A DNA stretch of 64,000 nucleotides, taken from contig OY288256.1 of the NCBI GenBank assembly GCA_958450325.1, forward strand, positions 16,028,557 to 16,092,556, read 5' to 3'. The position numbers were made by a program, and so were the translations under genes. The stretch's first letter is position 1, and the number at the start of each line of letters is the position of its first letter. Positions 11,690 to 22,602 of the stretch are shown here, in pieces. This DNA comes from Agrostemma githago (taxonomy: Eukaryota > Streptophyta > Magnoliopsida > Caryophyllales > Caryophyllaceae). The notes beneath the pieces are model-generated. The model was not told the DNA's origin. It was given only the letters and a program-made list of their open reading frames with translations, and did no database searches.

Positions 11690-11915
11690 TGCAGTGGTTA
11701 GATACAATGCCCCTTTACCTGATAACCAGGGCCCGAATTCCATTGCTAGCATCTTTTTGTACTTCCTTATATTTTCTCTTACATCTTCTTTTAAACTTTA
11801 ATTTTATAGTTACTATTTACTAATTTATTATATTTATTTGTACTTCTTCATATTTTCTCTTACATCTTGTTTTAAAATATAATTTTATAATTACTATTTA
11901 GTGATTTATTATAAT
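11690..11915 (+). repeat. tRNA-like SINE head followed by an 81-bp direct duplication
   Basis: TTGCAGTGGTTAGA resembles a polymerase III A box, and about 36 bases on GGCCCGAATTCC resembles a B box, as in tRNA-derived SINEs. The sequence beginning GTACTTC at 11759 is repeated at 11840 with scattered changes. No clear tail or duplication was found, so this may be a degenerate remnant. Confidence 0.4.
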
Positions 11916-12439
11916 ATGTGAATAAATTACATGTGATGATGTAAAACATAGACATACTTATTTTAAGAACTAGATCTATTATTTTTACAAATATCAATTA
12001 TTTAATGCTTTTCAACTTTTATTATGTACCATAAATAATAATTTGATCATTTATTTAATAAAGAATTTATATTCATATGTAAGAAAAATATAAAATATTG
12101 TAATTAATTGTTGTGCATGTCATATGATCTAATACTATTTACTTAATCGTATAGTTAACATAAAATTTATTTAGTCCTCATGTTCGAATAATACAACTTC
12201 GATAAATGATTGTTTTAAGCGATATTGAATTTTATGGTGAAAATTTATCTTATACTCTAGCAATTTTATTCTACTTTATTTGAATTGATGCTATTAAAAT
12301 TGATTGCTCGGTTATGAGCGATTCGCATGTTAACATGGGGTTATTCATGGTGCCCAGATATTATTTTTTGGACCTTGTTCCATCTTATATATGGTATGGC
12401 TAGAGTATAAGATATCTACAGAGTAATACCAAACTGGAT

Positions 12440-12745
12440 AGGTTTCAGGTTATTGGCCTACCTAGTACCCTGACATGGTTTCAGGTTATTGGTCTGCTAA
12501 GGGTTGACCGTTCCTTATGGAATACTCTTATGAGTCTATGGATATGTCGTTTGGGAGTCAAGGGTCCGCACTTTTACGGCTTGACTAGTTAGGGGTCCGC
12601 ACTTTTACGCCTTAACTAGACATTTTGTCCCTCGAAAGTCTGGCCAGTCTTAGACATGGGTTCACGGTTATGTGTCCCGCCATAGGGTTATTTTGGTGTC
12701 AGGTTATTGGCATCGAAGTTTAGGGTTTCAGGTTATTGGTCCTAG
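12440..12745 (+). repeat. Short repeats GGTTTCAGGTTATTGG and GGGTCCGCACTTTTACG
   Basis: The motif TTTCAGGTTATTGG or a near copy occurs four times (near 12446, 12478, 12698, 12728), and GGGTCCGCACTTTTACG twice. These lie near the 3' part of the LTR-like unit and look like internal LTR repeats, not coding sequence. Confidence 0.6.
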
Positions 12746-13435
12746 ACGGTGCTCGTTCTTAGCTCGTGTTATTCTATATATTTTGGTTCGAGTTCTGAAA
12801 GGGCATGCATATCAGTTTTGCATTATATTTATTTATTTATTATTTATCTATTTATTTATTTATTTACTTATGACTTGGTATTATTTACGTTGTCATGTAT
12901 TCCTTGCTACTAATATTTTATTACATGTTATGATGAACTTTATACGTTATCATGTTTTTTTAAATGAAGTACTGTATATGTTATCTCTTATTATATTCTC
13001 GTAATTATGATTAGATTTTCATCTGTCACGACTGGAAGGACTCCTAGTTACTCCCCACTGACCGTGGACCTTTATTTTTTTTCAGGTTAATGTGCTACTT
13101 GGTCGTGAATGAGGTTGACTTGAGAGAGAATGAATATTGAATAATGTGTTTAAAAATTGAACCTTGTAGTTTTATTTTGTTCGGATTTCAATTCCGAGAG
13201 TAGTTGTATGCGTTAAGACATATTAATTATCTATGTTGGTAACACTCGGATTTAGTTAACCATGGTGTTTCCGCCACCATGGTATATTATTAATATAAGA
13301 CGTTATAATTATCTATCTTATCCCTTTTGTTTAAATCCGGGGTGTTACAAAACCTTCCTAAAATAGAAAAACAAACAAATTACCGAGACACCTCAAAATG
13401 AAATATACAAACAAATGATCGGGACGGAAGGAGTA

Positions 13436-13770
13436 TTATTGTTTTAATTACTTAATAATAATTCAAAAACAAAATTACATTTTACCACCTAATATGCTCA
13501 ACTTTGTACAAATTACATCCTAATATGTCATTTATTATGAATTACCACCTAATATGTACCTTAATTACCGATAATCACACCTAACTTCTGTTTCGTAGAC
13601 GGTTTTCTTAAATTTGTGTTTTGCGGAATTAGGAATGACTAAACATCTTAAATGACAAAATTACCCTTATTTTTCATTAATTAACTCCTACCTCCATAAT
13701 CTATCCTTCTCTCACCCACTCAAAATTCAATTTACTAAACTTGGAAAATCAAAGACAATAAAAAATGTTA
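13436..13770. other. Spacer with repeated TTACCACCTAATATG
   Basis: TACCACCTAATATG-like words recur. The block may be the outer end of the MULE whose transposase remnant starts at 15722, but I cannot show a matching opposite end. Confidence 0.35.
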
Positions 13771-13813
13771 GGGAAATTCCCAGTTGCACCCCTCTACTTT
13801 TTCATTTCCCCAA

Positions 13814-14971
13814 CTAGTTTTTTCACCCGTGCAAACGCACGGGACGTGTTTGTTTTATGTTGAGAAGAATTTATATCCCCTTTGTTCTAGCCTCGAAGTG
13901 TTCTATAGTCTCGAAGAAGTCTAGGACAATTTTTGGGGTTTTATTAATATTTATGTTTGGGGTTTTATTAATATTTATAATAGACGTAAATTAGATCTTT
14001 AAATCGTTAATTACTTGTTTAATTATCATTTGTCTAAATATTTTTTAAACTTATGCAAATGATTAAATTTAGTGCTAAATAATTGTTTAATTATCGTTTA
14101 CGTCATGATCGTTTAATTGTAAAATGTTAATTATGTGTCTTATTATTGTTAATCTCATTAATTACCGTCGTTGGTTATCAATTGATATTTTTTCGCTTAA
14201 ATTTTTAACATCGTTAGTTATGTGTTTAATTATCGTTATCGTCTTTATTATTAAGTTAAAAAATATATTAGAAACTAATTAGGAGGGAAGAGTATAAATG
14301 TCATTTGTGTGATTAATGTCGTCATTCTAAAAGCAACATGCTAAATTCTAAATTTTGGTATTTTATAATTAGAATAAGTTAAAAAATATTTTTATAGGAA
14401 CATATTATCTTTTGATTATATTTATAGATAAAAATACAAAGATACTTCGAAGTCACCAACTGTTAATCTTCCGTAGCGATAAATAATATTACTCTTCAAT
14501 AATGATGCCACGTGTTGGCTTGTAGTTATGCCACGTGTCGGCTTATTAGAAATGAAACTTCTTAGTTTGCCTTTTTCTAGGATAAGTTAAAAAATATTTG
14601 TATAGGAACATATTATCTTTTGATTATATTTATAGATAAAAATACAAAGATACTTCGAAGTCACCAACTGTTAATCTTCCGTAGCGATAAATAATATTAC
14701 TCTTCAATAATGATGCCACGTGTTGGCTTGTAGTTATGCCATGTGTCGGCTTATTAGAAAGGGAACTTCTTAGTTTGCCTTTTTATATTATTATTATATA
14801 GATAAGTTAAAAAATATTTTTATAGGTCGAAGTCACCAACTGTTAATCTTCCGTAGCGATAAATAATATTACTCTTCAATAATGATGCCACGTGTTGGCT
14901 TGTAGTCATGCCACGTGTCGGCTTATTAGAAAGGAAACTTCTTAGTTTGCTTTTTTATATTATTATATAGA
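13814..14971 (-). mobile_element. Non-autonomous Helitron (1158 bp) with a triplicated 5' segment
   Basis: On the minus strand the 3' end has the hairpin CCCGTGC...GCACGGG (13826-13843) followed by CTAG at 13814-13817. The 5' end is TC at 14971-14970 (TCTATATAATA). The flanks are A and T. The repeat region at 14366-14971 is annotated separately. No protein is encoded. Confidence 0.8.
14366..14971. repeat. Three tandem copies of the Helitron 5' segment, each with G-box pairs
   Basis: Copies start near 14366, 14580 and 14802 with ATAAGTTAAAAAATATTT and run to GTTTGCCTTTTT; the third has lost about 60 bp internally. Each copy contains two CACGTG-type words (GATGCCACGTGTTGG and TATGCCACGTGTCGG); one of the six is mutated to CATGTG. 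Confidence 0.85.
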
Positions 14972-15375
14972 TTGTACCCCTCCTTTTTGGAAGAAAAACT
15001 TTGACTGACAATAAATCTTAGATACGAACTCGGAAATGGTAAATCTTTTTTCCATATTGTACGTCTTTACAAGATCTTCAATTTGAAAAAAAAATCGTTA
15101 TTTTCTGAATTTGTAATCGGGATTTATGATTGATCAAAGTGTTTTGACGCAATAAACTTTGACCGACTAAAACTGCCAGGTAAAAGTTCGAAAACGACAA
15201 ATTTTTTTTCAAACTGAAAATTTCGTAAAGACATACAATGTGGAAAAAAGATTTACCATTTTCCGAAACTGTAGCTGAGAGTTATTGTCAGTCAAAGTTT
15301 TTTCTGCCCAAAAAAGGGTACAAGTGATAAAATGGAAAAGTAGAGAGGTACAAGTGGGAATTTCCCAAAATGTTA

Positions 15376-15721
15376 TATTCATCTCTTACTTATTAAACCA
15401 TATATAATTTCTTCAATTCCAACCTATTTCCAGCAAAGATCAATCTCAATCTTTCAATTTCAATTAAGATGAATAATCTCGAGTGAAAAATTGTACGAGT
15501 AACATTTTTTCTTAACTCCAAGTGGAAAGCAAATTGGAACAATAATCAGATAATGAATGGTCTTCAAATTTAATTTTTTTTCGAATGGGTAATTTTATTC
15601 AAGTTGCTAATGTTGCTTATATCTAATCAGATTTTTCACTCTATTGAGCTACTTTTCTTTTTTTGTCTCATTTTGTGGTGCTTCAGTTTAAGTTAACGAA
15701 AAATCTTTAATTTAGCTTTTT
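15376..15721. other. Region upstream of the PB1-like pseudogene
   Basis: AT-rich with pyrimidine tracts. It may be the 5' untranslated part of the adjacent MULE gene: a GGTATGTAG just before 15733 could be a splice acceptor. No further structure seen. Confidence 0.3.
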
Positions 15722-16970
15722 TTGGTATGTAGGATATCTACTCCATTCAGTTTTGATATCAGATATTTCCATAGAGATAAATTTAAGACAAACGATAATG
15801 GGGAAATTGTCTATCTTGAAGGTATGCTAAGTTTGAAATTTGGTTTGTGTTCTAATAGATACCGTTATATGGATGTAATTGAGACTGGGTTAACGCTTAT
15901 TGAGAGGGGTCCTTTTGAAGCTTACTATAAGTTGAAAGGTAAAAATTTAACTAATCTACAGAAACTTGAAAGTGAAGGTGGTGTAGCTGCTTTTCTTAAT
16001 TCTAGAGGCATTGACAATACACTTGACTTATACTTTGTTAAGGCTAGTAAAATGGTAATTGATAATTTGTCGGAGGAACCTAACTATCAAACTAGAACTA
16101 GCCCAAGAACAACTATTGATTTGAGTCACCAACAGGACACCATAATCCCCGTGTTAATTAGGAGAAGTCCGACTTGTGGAGAACTCTAATTCTCCTGTTA
16201 TATCTCATATGAGAAGGTTGGAGAAGTTACTGATTAGAAGAAAACTATGTAATGAGGATGGTGAGTTAGTTGATGGGAGACGTAGAGTAATGCCAGAAAC
16301 TACTTCTCAACAACAAAAAGATCAAATGAAAGGGAAATTGTGCAGGGAGACGGTCCAAGAGGAGAAAAAAAGGCACGAGTTATGAAAAGCGAGGATGAAG
16401 ATGATGAAGAGGATATGGTGAGGAGTGAGGAGTGAGGAGTGAGGAATGTGGGGAAGACGAGGGATTTATGACTGAAGACAGTGAGTTTAGTGACTTGGAC
16501 ATTGAGAACATTGAAGTTGATGGACATTTTATGGAAAACAAGGAGTTGTTTAGTGACTATAATGATAATTCTCTAATAGATTTAGTTAACAAGAATTTAA
16601 ATCAGCCGTGTTCTAAAGATAGGGAGAAAAGTTGTACTGTTGTAGTAGGTTATGGGATGTGGATGATTTGGATGTTCAAGTTGGACATTAACAAGACATA
16701 GACTCTAATGATAACAAAAGTGTTGGTGGTTCAGATGAGGAGTCCGACATTTATGATACATTTGACCCTAAAGTGGATTTTAAAAAGCCTATAGTTCTAG
16801 AAAGGGTCTTAAGTTTCCATTTATTTATGATTTTAGAAGAGCTGTAAGGCAACACGTTGTTGAGAATGGTTATGAGCCTTACTTTTACCATAATGATGGA
16901 CCTGTTTTATACCTTATTTTATCGTCCCCTGATACTCATTTTAGAGCTTTTCTCCCTCCTAGTTTATACA
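15722..16970 (+). pseudogene. MULE (MuDR-type) transposase N-terminal region, PB1-like domain
   Basis: The frame from 15722 opens with FSFDIRYFHRDKF, then EIVYLEGMLSLKFG, a GPFEAYYKLKG segment and DLYFVKA. This is the layout of the PB1-like N-terminal domain of plant MuDR-type transposases. After a frame change comes a long acidic linker (16430-16790, rich in E, D and S). A piece RQHVVENGYEPYFYHNDG follows at about 16850, matching the start of the MuDBD region ahead of the transposase core. The core and SWIM finger are absent because the Athila element begins at 17036. Several frameshifts and stops make it a pseudogene. Confidence 0.65.
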
Positions 16971-17035
16971 TTTACTATCAATTTTTGTTAGAAAGTCGAT
17001 ACTGCCGATTCTCGTGCTATTTTGCAGGTTAGGTA

Positions 17036-18338
17036 TGTTTTCGATCACATTTAGGAGTTATAACCCTGATAGCCGAGACGAGAACGAGAGTCGAGGAATG
17101 AAACGAAAAGATGAACTACAAGAAAGAAACTCACTGCCGAGTTTTAGTAACGTCACGCGATCGAGTCACGCTAGTGCACTCGATTGAGTTCCTTGCATAA
17201 GCAGCCAACTGGGCTACATTGGAGGTTTGGGCTGAACTTCTTCTTTTGGGCCCAAGACAACTGAAGTAGAAGCTCTTAGCGATTCACTCGATCGAGTCAC
17301 ATTCAGGTGGACTCGATCGAGTGCACCCGATCTGGGCCGCGCATCAGTCTGCTGCATTAATGAAGAATTGGGCTAGTGTTCCGAGCCCAATTGATAGAAT
17401 TTAATGAGTTTTCTGATTCTTGTAACAAACTTTTTCTTTTACTTTTGACTTTTACTTTTTACACTTTTCATTCATCAAATTTTACATTACTTAGAAACTC
17501 TCTTGAAAAAACCCTAAGCTTTAGATTCTACGTTCTTCGTTCTTAGATCCGCACACGTTCGAATTCTTCGGTAATTGTTACTCTTAATTTCAGTTTTTAT
17601 ATTTGCTTCCGTCTTAATTCGTTTTTCGTATTCTTAGTAATTATCGCTTTCATAATTAGAATTACTTTATCGTTTCTAGTATAGTTTTGTTATTGTTTTC
17701 AAAGATTAATTCGTATCGCTTTCGTCATGTTTGATTGCAATTCATCCTTCGTCAATTTTATTATTTCTAGTATGAGTAGCTAAATTCCATCTAGGGTTTA
17801 AGGGAAATCTATATTTATTATGAGAGTTATACTTAATTGACTCGTTTCTAATCGTATGGACTATCGCTTGAATATCGTTTTAACTCTGATTGATTGATTA
17901 CTGGCCAGGATTGATTGATTAGTATCACAATTAGAACTTTTCACCGACTATGTTAAGGACTAATTAGGTCACGATAGTTTGGGTAAACTAGCTTAATTCT
18001 AGCGACCGCAGGTTAAGTTTAGTTCTAAAGTTTGTAGAGTACCGACCGGACCTATATCTTAGATAGTTCGATTATTGACAATGTTAGTTAACTCCCTGAC
18101 CCGAGTAATTTTCGTAGTGAACCTGAGACCCTAGACCTTTTCCTTATTGATTCATCGTTTAGTTATTTAGTTCTTAGTTCACCAAACAAACAAGAAACCA
18201 GTGACCCGTAGTCTTAAGTCTAGACCTTAGAACAAGTAATTGAGTCCCATCTTCTGGTGGTTCGACCACTACTTTACTATCTGCATTAGTTAGTGGACCT
18301 TAGGGTATCTTTGAATAGGGATACGACTTTCCCTTATA
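17036..18338 (+). repeat. 5' LTR of the Athila element (about 1.3 kb)
   Basis: Bounded on the left by TG at about 17036 and on the right by the primer site. No second LTR remains, so both ends are inferred. It contains palindromes resembling those of the Tat LTRs at 17155-17322. Confidence 0.6.
17155..17322. repeat. 12-bp palindromes in the Athila LTR
   Basis: ACTCGATCGAGT occurs exactly at 17286 and 17311, with near copies at 17155 (ACGCGATCGAGT) and 17178 (ACTCGATTGAGT). They form pairs 23 and 25 bp apart, similar to the pairs in the Tat LTRs. Confidence 0.85.
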
Positions 18339-18344
18339 AAATTT

Positions 18345-18362
18345 TGGCGTCGTTGCCGGGGA
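18345..18362 (+). other. Primer binding site, tRNA-Asp type
   Basis: TGGCGTCGTTGCCGGGGA differs by one base from the usual Athila primer site TGGCGCCGTTGCCGGGGA, which is complementary to tRNA-Asp. Confidence 0.85.
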
Positions 18363-18473
18363 GACGGGGTTATTTATTTGCTTGTTTTGTGTTTTAGATT
18401 TTTGATTACTCTTGTCACGAGGAATTACCGTTCCTTGAGACTGTTTCTCATCTTTTTCGTGTAGTTTCCTCGT

Positions 18474-19114
18474 ATGCCCAGAGCCTCTCAAAATTCAGGC
18501 TACATACCACCCTTCGATCCTGAATCAGAGAGAACTTTCCACAGGTCTAGGAAATTCTACAAGAAGATCACTGAGACAGAAAGATCGCAATCAGTGGAAA
18601 CTTCGGACAAAGAGCTCGTATCCGAGTCACGGTCCTTTCAAGAGGATAATCCCATCGTTGTTACCCGAGACACCGCAAGTCAATATGCCTCCCAAACTTG
18701 CTAGCCATTCTGAGTCGGAGCAGACTTTCCTGCCGAAAACGATGAAACGGCCTACGGCCACGACCGGTACTTTTGAGATTTGCTCCGCCTTTATCATATT
18801 GGTGGAGCGAAATCAATTCTGTGGAGGTGCCGATGAAGACCCGGCAAAGCACATGAAGCTCTTCACCGACTATTGCTCTACCATTCCACTACCCGCAGGA
18901 GTTACTCAAGAGGAAGTGATGGAGATTCTATTCATGTTTTCTTTACGCAACGCTGCGAGAGATTGGATCGCGGATTTAAACTACGAAGCTGAGGAAGTTA
19001 CCGATTAGAACTCTCTTGCCTTATCTTTCTACAAACACTACTACACGCCACAGAAAACCAACATGTTGAGGAGTCAGATTACTAATTTCCGACAAACCTA
19101 TCACGAGAACATTC
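18474..19114 (+). pseudogene. gag: Athila gag, 5' part (frameshifted)
   Basis: Two overlapping frames are needed. From 18474 comes a Ser/Arg-rich N-terminus. From about 18658 comes the gag core, with NQFCGGADEDPAKHMKLF, FMFSLRNAARDWIADL and a segment ending TPQKTNMLRSQITNFRQTY, which is the conserved Athila-type gag pattern. A stop at about 19006 interrupts the core. The reading is then severed by the copia insertion at 19115. Confidence 0.72.
19110..19114. repeat. Target-site duplication CATTC (left), copia element
   Basis: CATTC at 19110-19114 is repeated at 43078-43082, immediately outside the outer ends of the copia LTRs. The Athila gag reading resumes at the right-hand copy, which confirms the junction. 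Confidence 0.88.
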
Positions 19115-19761
19115 TGTAGGATTATACCGGTGCAAAAGCGGAATGTCAGGAAACAATTTCCTAGCGCCAATCCAAGAATACAAGCACAATAAATATATGA
19201 ATCAGGACCAAAGTAAGTCGAGAAATACATACCCTCGTAGCGTAAATTCCTCGATATACAAGACAGAGAGATACCAGAGCCCCACGTGTTGCTCCTTTAC
19301 TCGGTCCACCAACCCAGTCAGAATCCCACGTTTGCTAGGACGGAAAAGATAGAACAATTCTCTCTCTTACTTTTAAGGGTGCTTGAGGCAATAAACTGAA
19401 CTGACTTAGATTAGGGTTTTTCCTTGGTTGATTCTCAATCAACTAATGACTCATAACTATATCCTTATATAGTAGTAGAGATTAGGTTAAACCAAGATAC
19501 TAACCGGCCCTCATAAGTAGTCACAACCTAATATCTCACAAGTCCATATTGGGTTTGCTAAGTTTCCTGACTAAGTCTGATTGTGTGACGTTATAGGATT
19601 ACATATCCATAGTCATCACCCAATCGAATTGGACTAATTATCATAATTATTCTCTAGCAAGCAATTACGAATTACTAGAATACATAACGATTATCTCCAT
19701 AATAATATCCTATATTATATATATAGTAATTGCCGGAAATGTCTTAGGACATATTCCTTCA
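19115..19761 (-). repeat. 3' LTR of the copia element (647 bp)
   Basis: On the minus strand it starts TGAAGGAATATG and ends ATAATCCTACA. About 226 bp of it (19534-19761) align closely with the 5' LTR remnant at 42852-43077. A polypurine tract CAAGTGGGAGAT lies directly upstream at 19773-19762. Confidence 0.82.
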
Positions 19762-21073
19762 ATCTCCCACTTGTCCGTAGACAATAAGACAATCTTCAAA
19801 TTCTTTAAGTCGCTTAATGTCGAATTCGATCACATCTAACCATCTCATGATTAATGTGTCACATATCAAATTCATTTCCTCGATCTCCGAGTTCGAACTG
19901 TGTAACAAACCGGATTTTTGATGACTTAAATTAATAGATAATGTGGAAAATTATCTAAGTCATTTAATTATACAGTATCAAAGTATGATAAAAATCCGGA
20001 TAACTACGGATCCTTATAAGAAACGACTATTAACAACATAGTCTCGATTTACTAGTACAAAATATAAATCGTATTTTATACAAATATTTTATTAAGTCTC
20101 TCACTCGATTCTCTTCCAATCGCCCCATAACTGCAAAAATATAAAACAGAGGCCGCTGAGCGGAACAGCAACCAAACCGGTCATCTAACATCACCTCAAA
20201 CACATAAGACAATCATGTGAATAACTAATAATATGCTTACAAAAATATTAAAGGATATCATTTAACAAATAGTTTTCTTTAATTCAATTAACCAACATGT
20301 GAGGTGATGAAAACGATAGAGTTTAGAAGATGGGACATTGGCAGTCATTTGACTTTAAATCATTTTTCAAGTGATCATATAAACACACAAGTCGTGGCTC
20401 CTAGTATCTCCGCTACATCCTATTGATTTGCATCTCACCAATAGAAGTAATAACCGTATTACCGACTCGTAGACCGAACCGATCTCATGAAGTTTATATC
20501 TCACCCATAAGGCTCAATTGGGTCAAACTTCAATTATATTATATGTTTATTCAGAGGGGCTCTGGGCGAAATGAAAGCTGATGATTACATTCTCTGCATC
20601 ACCATGACGGAACCCACAGTTTTCAGAATCTTGTTCTACCCCCATAACCTAAGTAGTAATACTGATCAAGTACTTGTCTACACATGCGCACATACCCTAC
20701 GTAGACTCTTGGACCGCAGTTCTCAGTTTCTCACTACCGTAGGACGACTACCTTAAACACTAGGTCGACTCGGCCGCAGCTTTTGAGTCTGCTTTTCATT
20801 ACAAGTGCAGTCGAAACACCACGAGTGGTAGAATAGAACACAAGCTATTCGTTCCAGACTCGCATCGTAAACTTTATATAAAAGTTGTCCGTGAACAAGT
20901 AGTATTCTATTTGGTGACCTTAATAATTGGTCGGACTCGTTTAAATAATTCACTTTCCCAAATTCTTACGTTCGGTGAGACAATGTGATACTTTATTCCT
21001 TTAGTATCATCCAAAACATCATATCTCAAATATTGTATATAGAGTATCCTTTATTTTAAAATAAAAATCTCTT

Positions 21074-21971
21074 GGAAAAGTCCCATGGTACCCTCGAACT
21101 ATGTCACATTACACATGGTACCCCTGCTTTTAAGTTTGTTCCCATGGTAACCTTGAGTTTTATAGTATAGTTCCCGATTTGACCTTACCCAAATTTCAGT
21201 TATGACGACGTTAAATTATGACCAAAATTAATTATAGTTGTTCCCATGGTACCCTTAGGTTTTGATAGTTGGTAACATGATACCCTTAAATTTTTCATAG
21301 TTGTTCCCATGGTACCCTGAAATGAAAATAACGATTCATTGAAGCAAAGCAACCACTATTTTACTGAACTACCCGTTACACAAGTGCTTATAAATTCACT
21401 TCCCTTTCTATTTTGAACAAACAATCCACACTTACTCACTCAACTTTTTCATCTCTTTCTTCACTTATACAAAAAAATAGAAAAAATTGATATTTCCGGA
21501 TGATCGAGCTTCAAAGTTATGGTGATGAAGTTCTTCAATTTTTTTGTACAAGTGAAGAAGGAGGTGAAAAGGTTGAGTGAGTAAGTGTGGATTGTTTGAT
21601 CTTCTTCTGCCAAAATAGAAAGGGGAGTGAATTTATAAGCACTTGTGTAACAGCTAGTTCAGTAAATTAATCGTTGTTTTGCTTCACTGAGTCGTTGCTT
21701 TTCTTTCAGGGGTACCATGAGAACAACTATGAAAACTTAAGGGTACCATGGGAACAACTATGAAAACTTAGGGGTACCATGAGAACACCTCTCTTTTTGA
21801 AGAAAAGTAGTTGTTAATTTTGGTCATAATTTAACGTCGCCATGACAGATTTTTGGGTAAGGGCAAATCGGGAACTAAACTATAAAACTCAAGGTTACCA
21901 CGTGAACAAACTTAAAAGCAGGGGTACCATGTGTAATGTGACATAGTTCGAGGGTACCATGGGAAATTTCC
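21074..21971. mobile_element. MULE-like foldback element with long inverted arms
   Basis: The left arm begins GGAAAAGTCCCATGGTACCC; the reverse complement of the right end reads GGAAATTTCCCATGGTACCC. The arms stay closely similar for several hundred bases and the centre is also self-complementary, so nearly all 0.9 kb can fold into one hairpin. The arms contain many CCATGGTACC-type words. I could not identify a convincing target duplication. Confidence 0.7.
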
Positions 21972-22518
21972 GTTTTATATTCAATTAAAACTTAAGATAT
22001 ATAATTTTTTTTTTAAAATTTTAACATTTTTGGAAAAATAAAATTTAAATCATACTTAGTCGATTAATAAAATTCGACGTGAAATCACTTTTAATAATTA
22101 TGATCGTCGTATAAAAGTTTTAAAATAATTGAAGTTCGTTCATTATAGAAAACGTAATTAAGTTTATAAAATATAAGTGGAGTAAAAATTACATCCGTAA
22201 ATAAACAATAAATGTAGTAAACCAATTTAAATTTAAACTTAAACATGCTATAAGTAAGTAAAATTAACAAGAGTAACCAATAATATGAAATGAAATTTTT
22301 TAAGTATAGGAACATAAATAACACATAAAAGTACAAATAACATGAAATTAAAATAACGTAAGTAAATTTTACTCTCTTTAGGTTCTTTTAACCATTTTAT
22401 CAATTTCTCGAATAAACATAAATGTAAATGTGATAAATAAATTTAACAAGTGATAATTTAGTTAAAGTCGAATTTAGTCATAAACAGCATATATAACATA
22501 AATAAAATAGCACGTAAC

Positions 22519-22520
<2 letters not shown>

Positions 22521-22599
<79 letters not shown>
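22521..22599. repeat. (TA)n microsatellite
   Basis: Uninterrupted TA dinucleotides for 79 bp. Confidence 0.97.

Positions 22600-22602
<3 letters not shown>

Larger units (their letters stand above)
9037..13349 (+). mobile_element. Solo-LTR-like unit, TGTAACACCCCG...GGGGTGTTACA
   Basis: The unit starts TGTAACACCCCG and ends CGGGGTGTTACA. It is bracketed by a perfect 5-bp duplication AAACC (9032-9036 and 13350-13354), so it inserted as one LTR-retroelement-type unit. I find no gag or pol motif, so it is either a solo LTR of a large-LTR gypsy element or a non-coding derivative. A nested Helitron accounts for 881 bp of its 4313 bp. The start TGTAACAC-CCGTGTTT is shared with the unit at 19901-23468 (there on the minus strand). 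The short frames inside are not convincing genes. Confidence 0.75.
8909..13433. mobile_element. Stowaway-like MITE split by a 4.3-kb LTR-like insertion
   Basis: The left end CTCACTCCGTCCTGATCATT and the reverse complement of the right end, CTCCTTCCGTCCCGATCATT, match over more than 25 bp, continuing into TTGTTTGT. TA flanks both ends (8907-8908, 13434-13435). Without the insertion the MITE is about 207 bp. Confidence 0.8.
13771..15366. mobile_element. Mutator-type MITE with 9-bp duplication, split by a Helitron
   Basis: The left arm GGGAAATTCCCAGTTGCACC and the reverse complement of the right arm, GGGAAATTCCCACTTGTACC, continue to match for well over 40 bp. A perfect 9-bp duplication AAAATGTTA lies at 13762-13770 and 15367-15375, the length typical of Mutator-like transposition. 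Without the Helitron the element is about 438 bp and nearly a complete hairpin (TTTGACTGACAATAA on one arm, its complement on the other). It has no coding capacity. Confidence 0.85.
17036..19114 (+). mobile_element. Athila-lineage Ty3/gypsy element, left part (resumes at 43083)
   Basis: LTR (17036 to about 18338), tRNA-Asp-type primer site and gag follow in order on the plus strand. The gag reading is cut at 19114 by the copia insertion and picks up again at 43083-43232, after which the element is lost. The left LTR end (TGTTTTCGATCAC) lies directly against the PB1-like MULE remnant. Confidence 0.78.

Noticed and set aside
11690..11750. Functional tRNA gene
   Set aside because: Box-like words are present, but the acceptor stem and anticodon arm do not pair; a SINE remnant is more likely.
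19115..19143. Copia LTR boundary at TGTCAGG (19144)
   Set aside because: That start gives no target duplication; TGTAGG at 19115 gives CATTC on both sides and restores the gag reading of the host Athila element.
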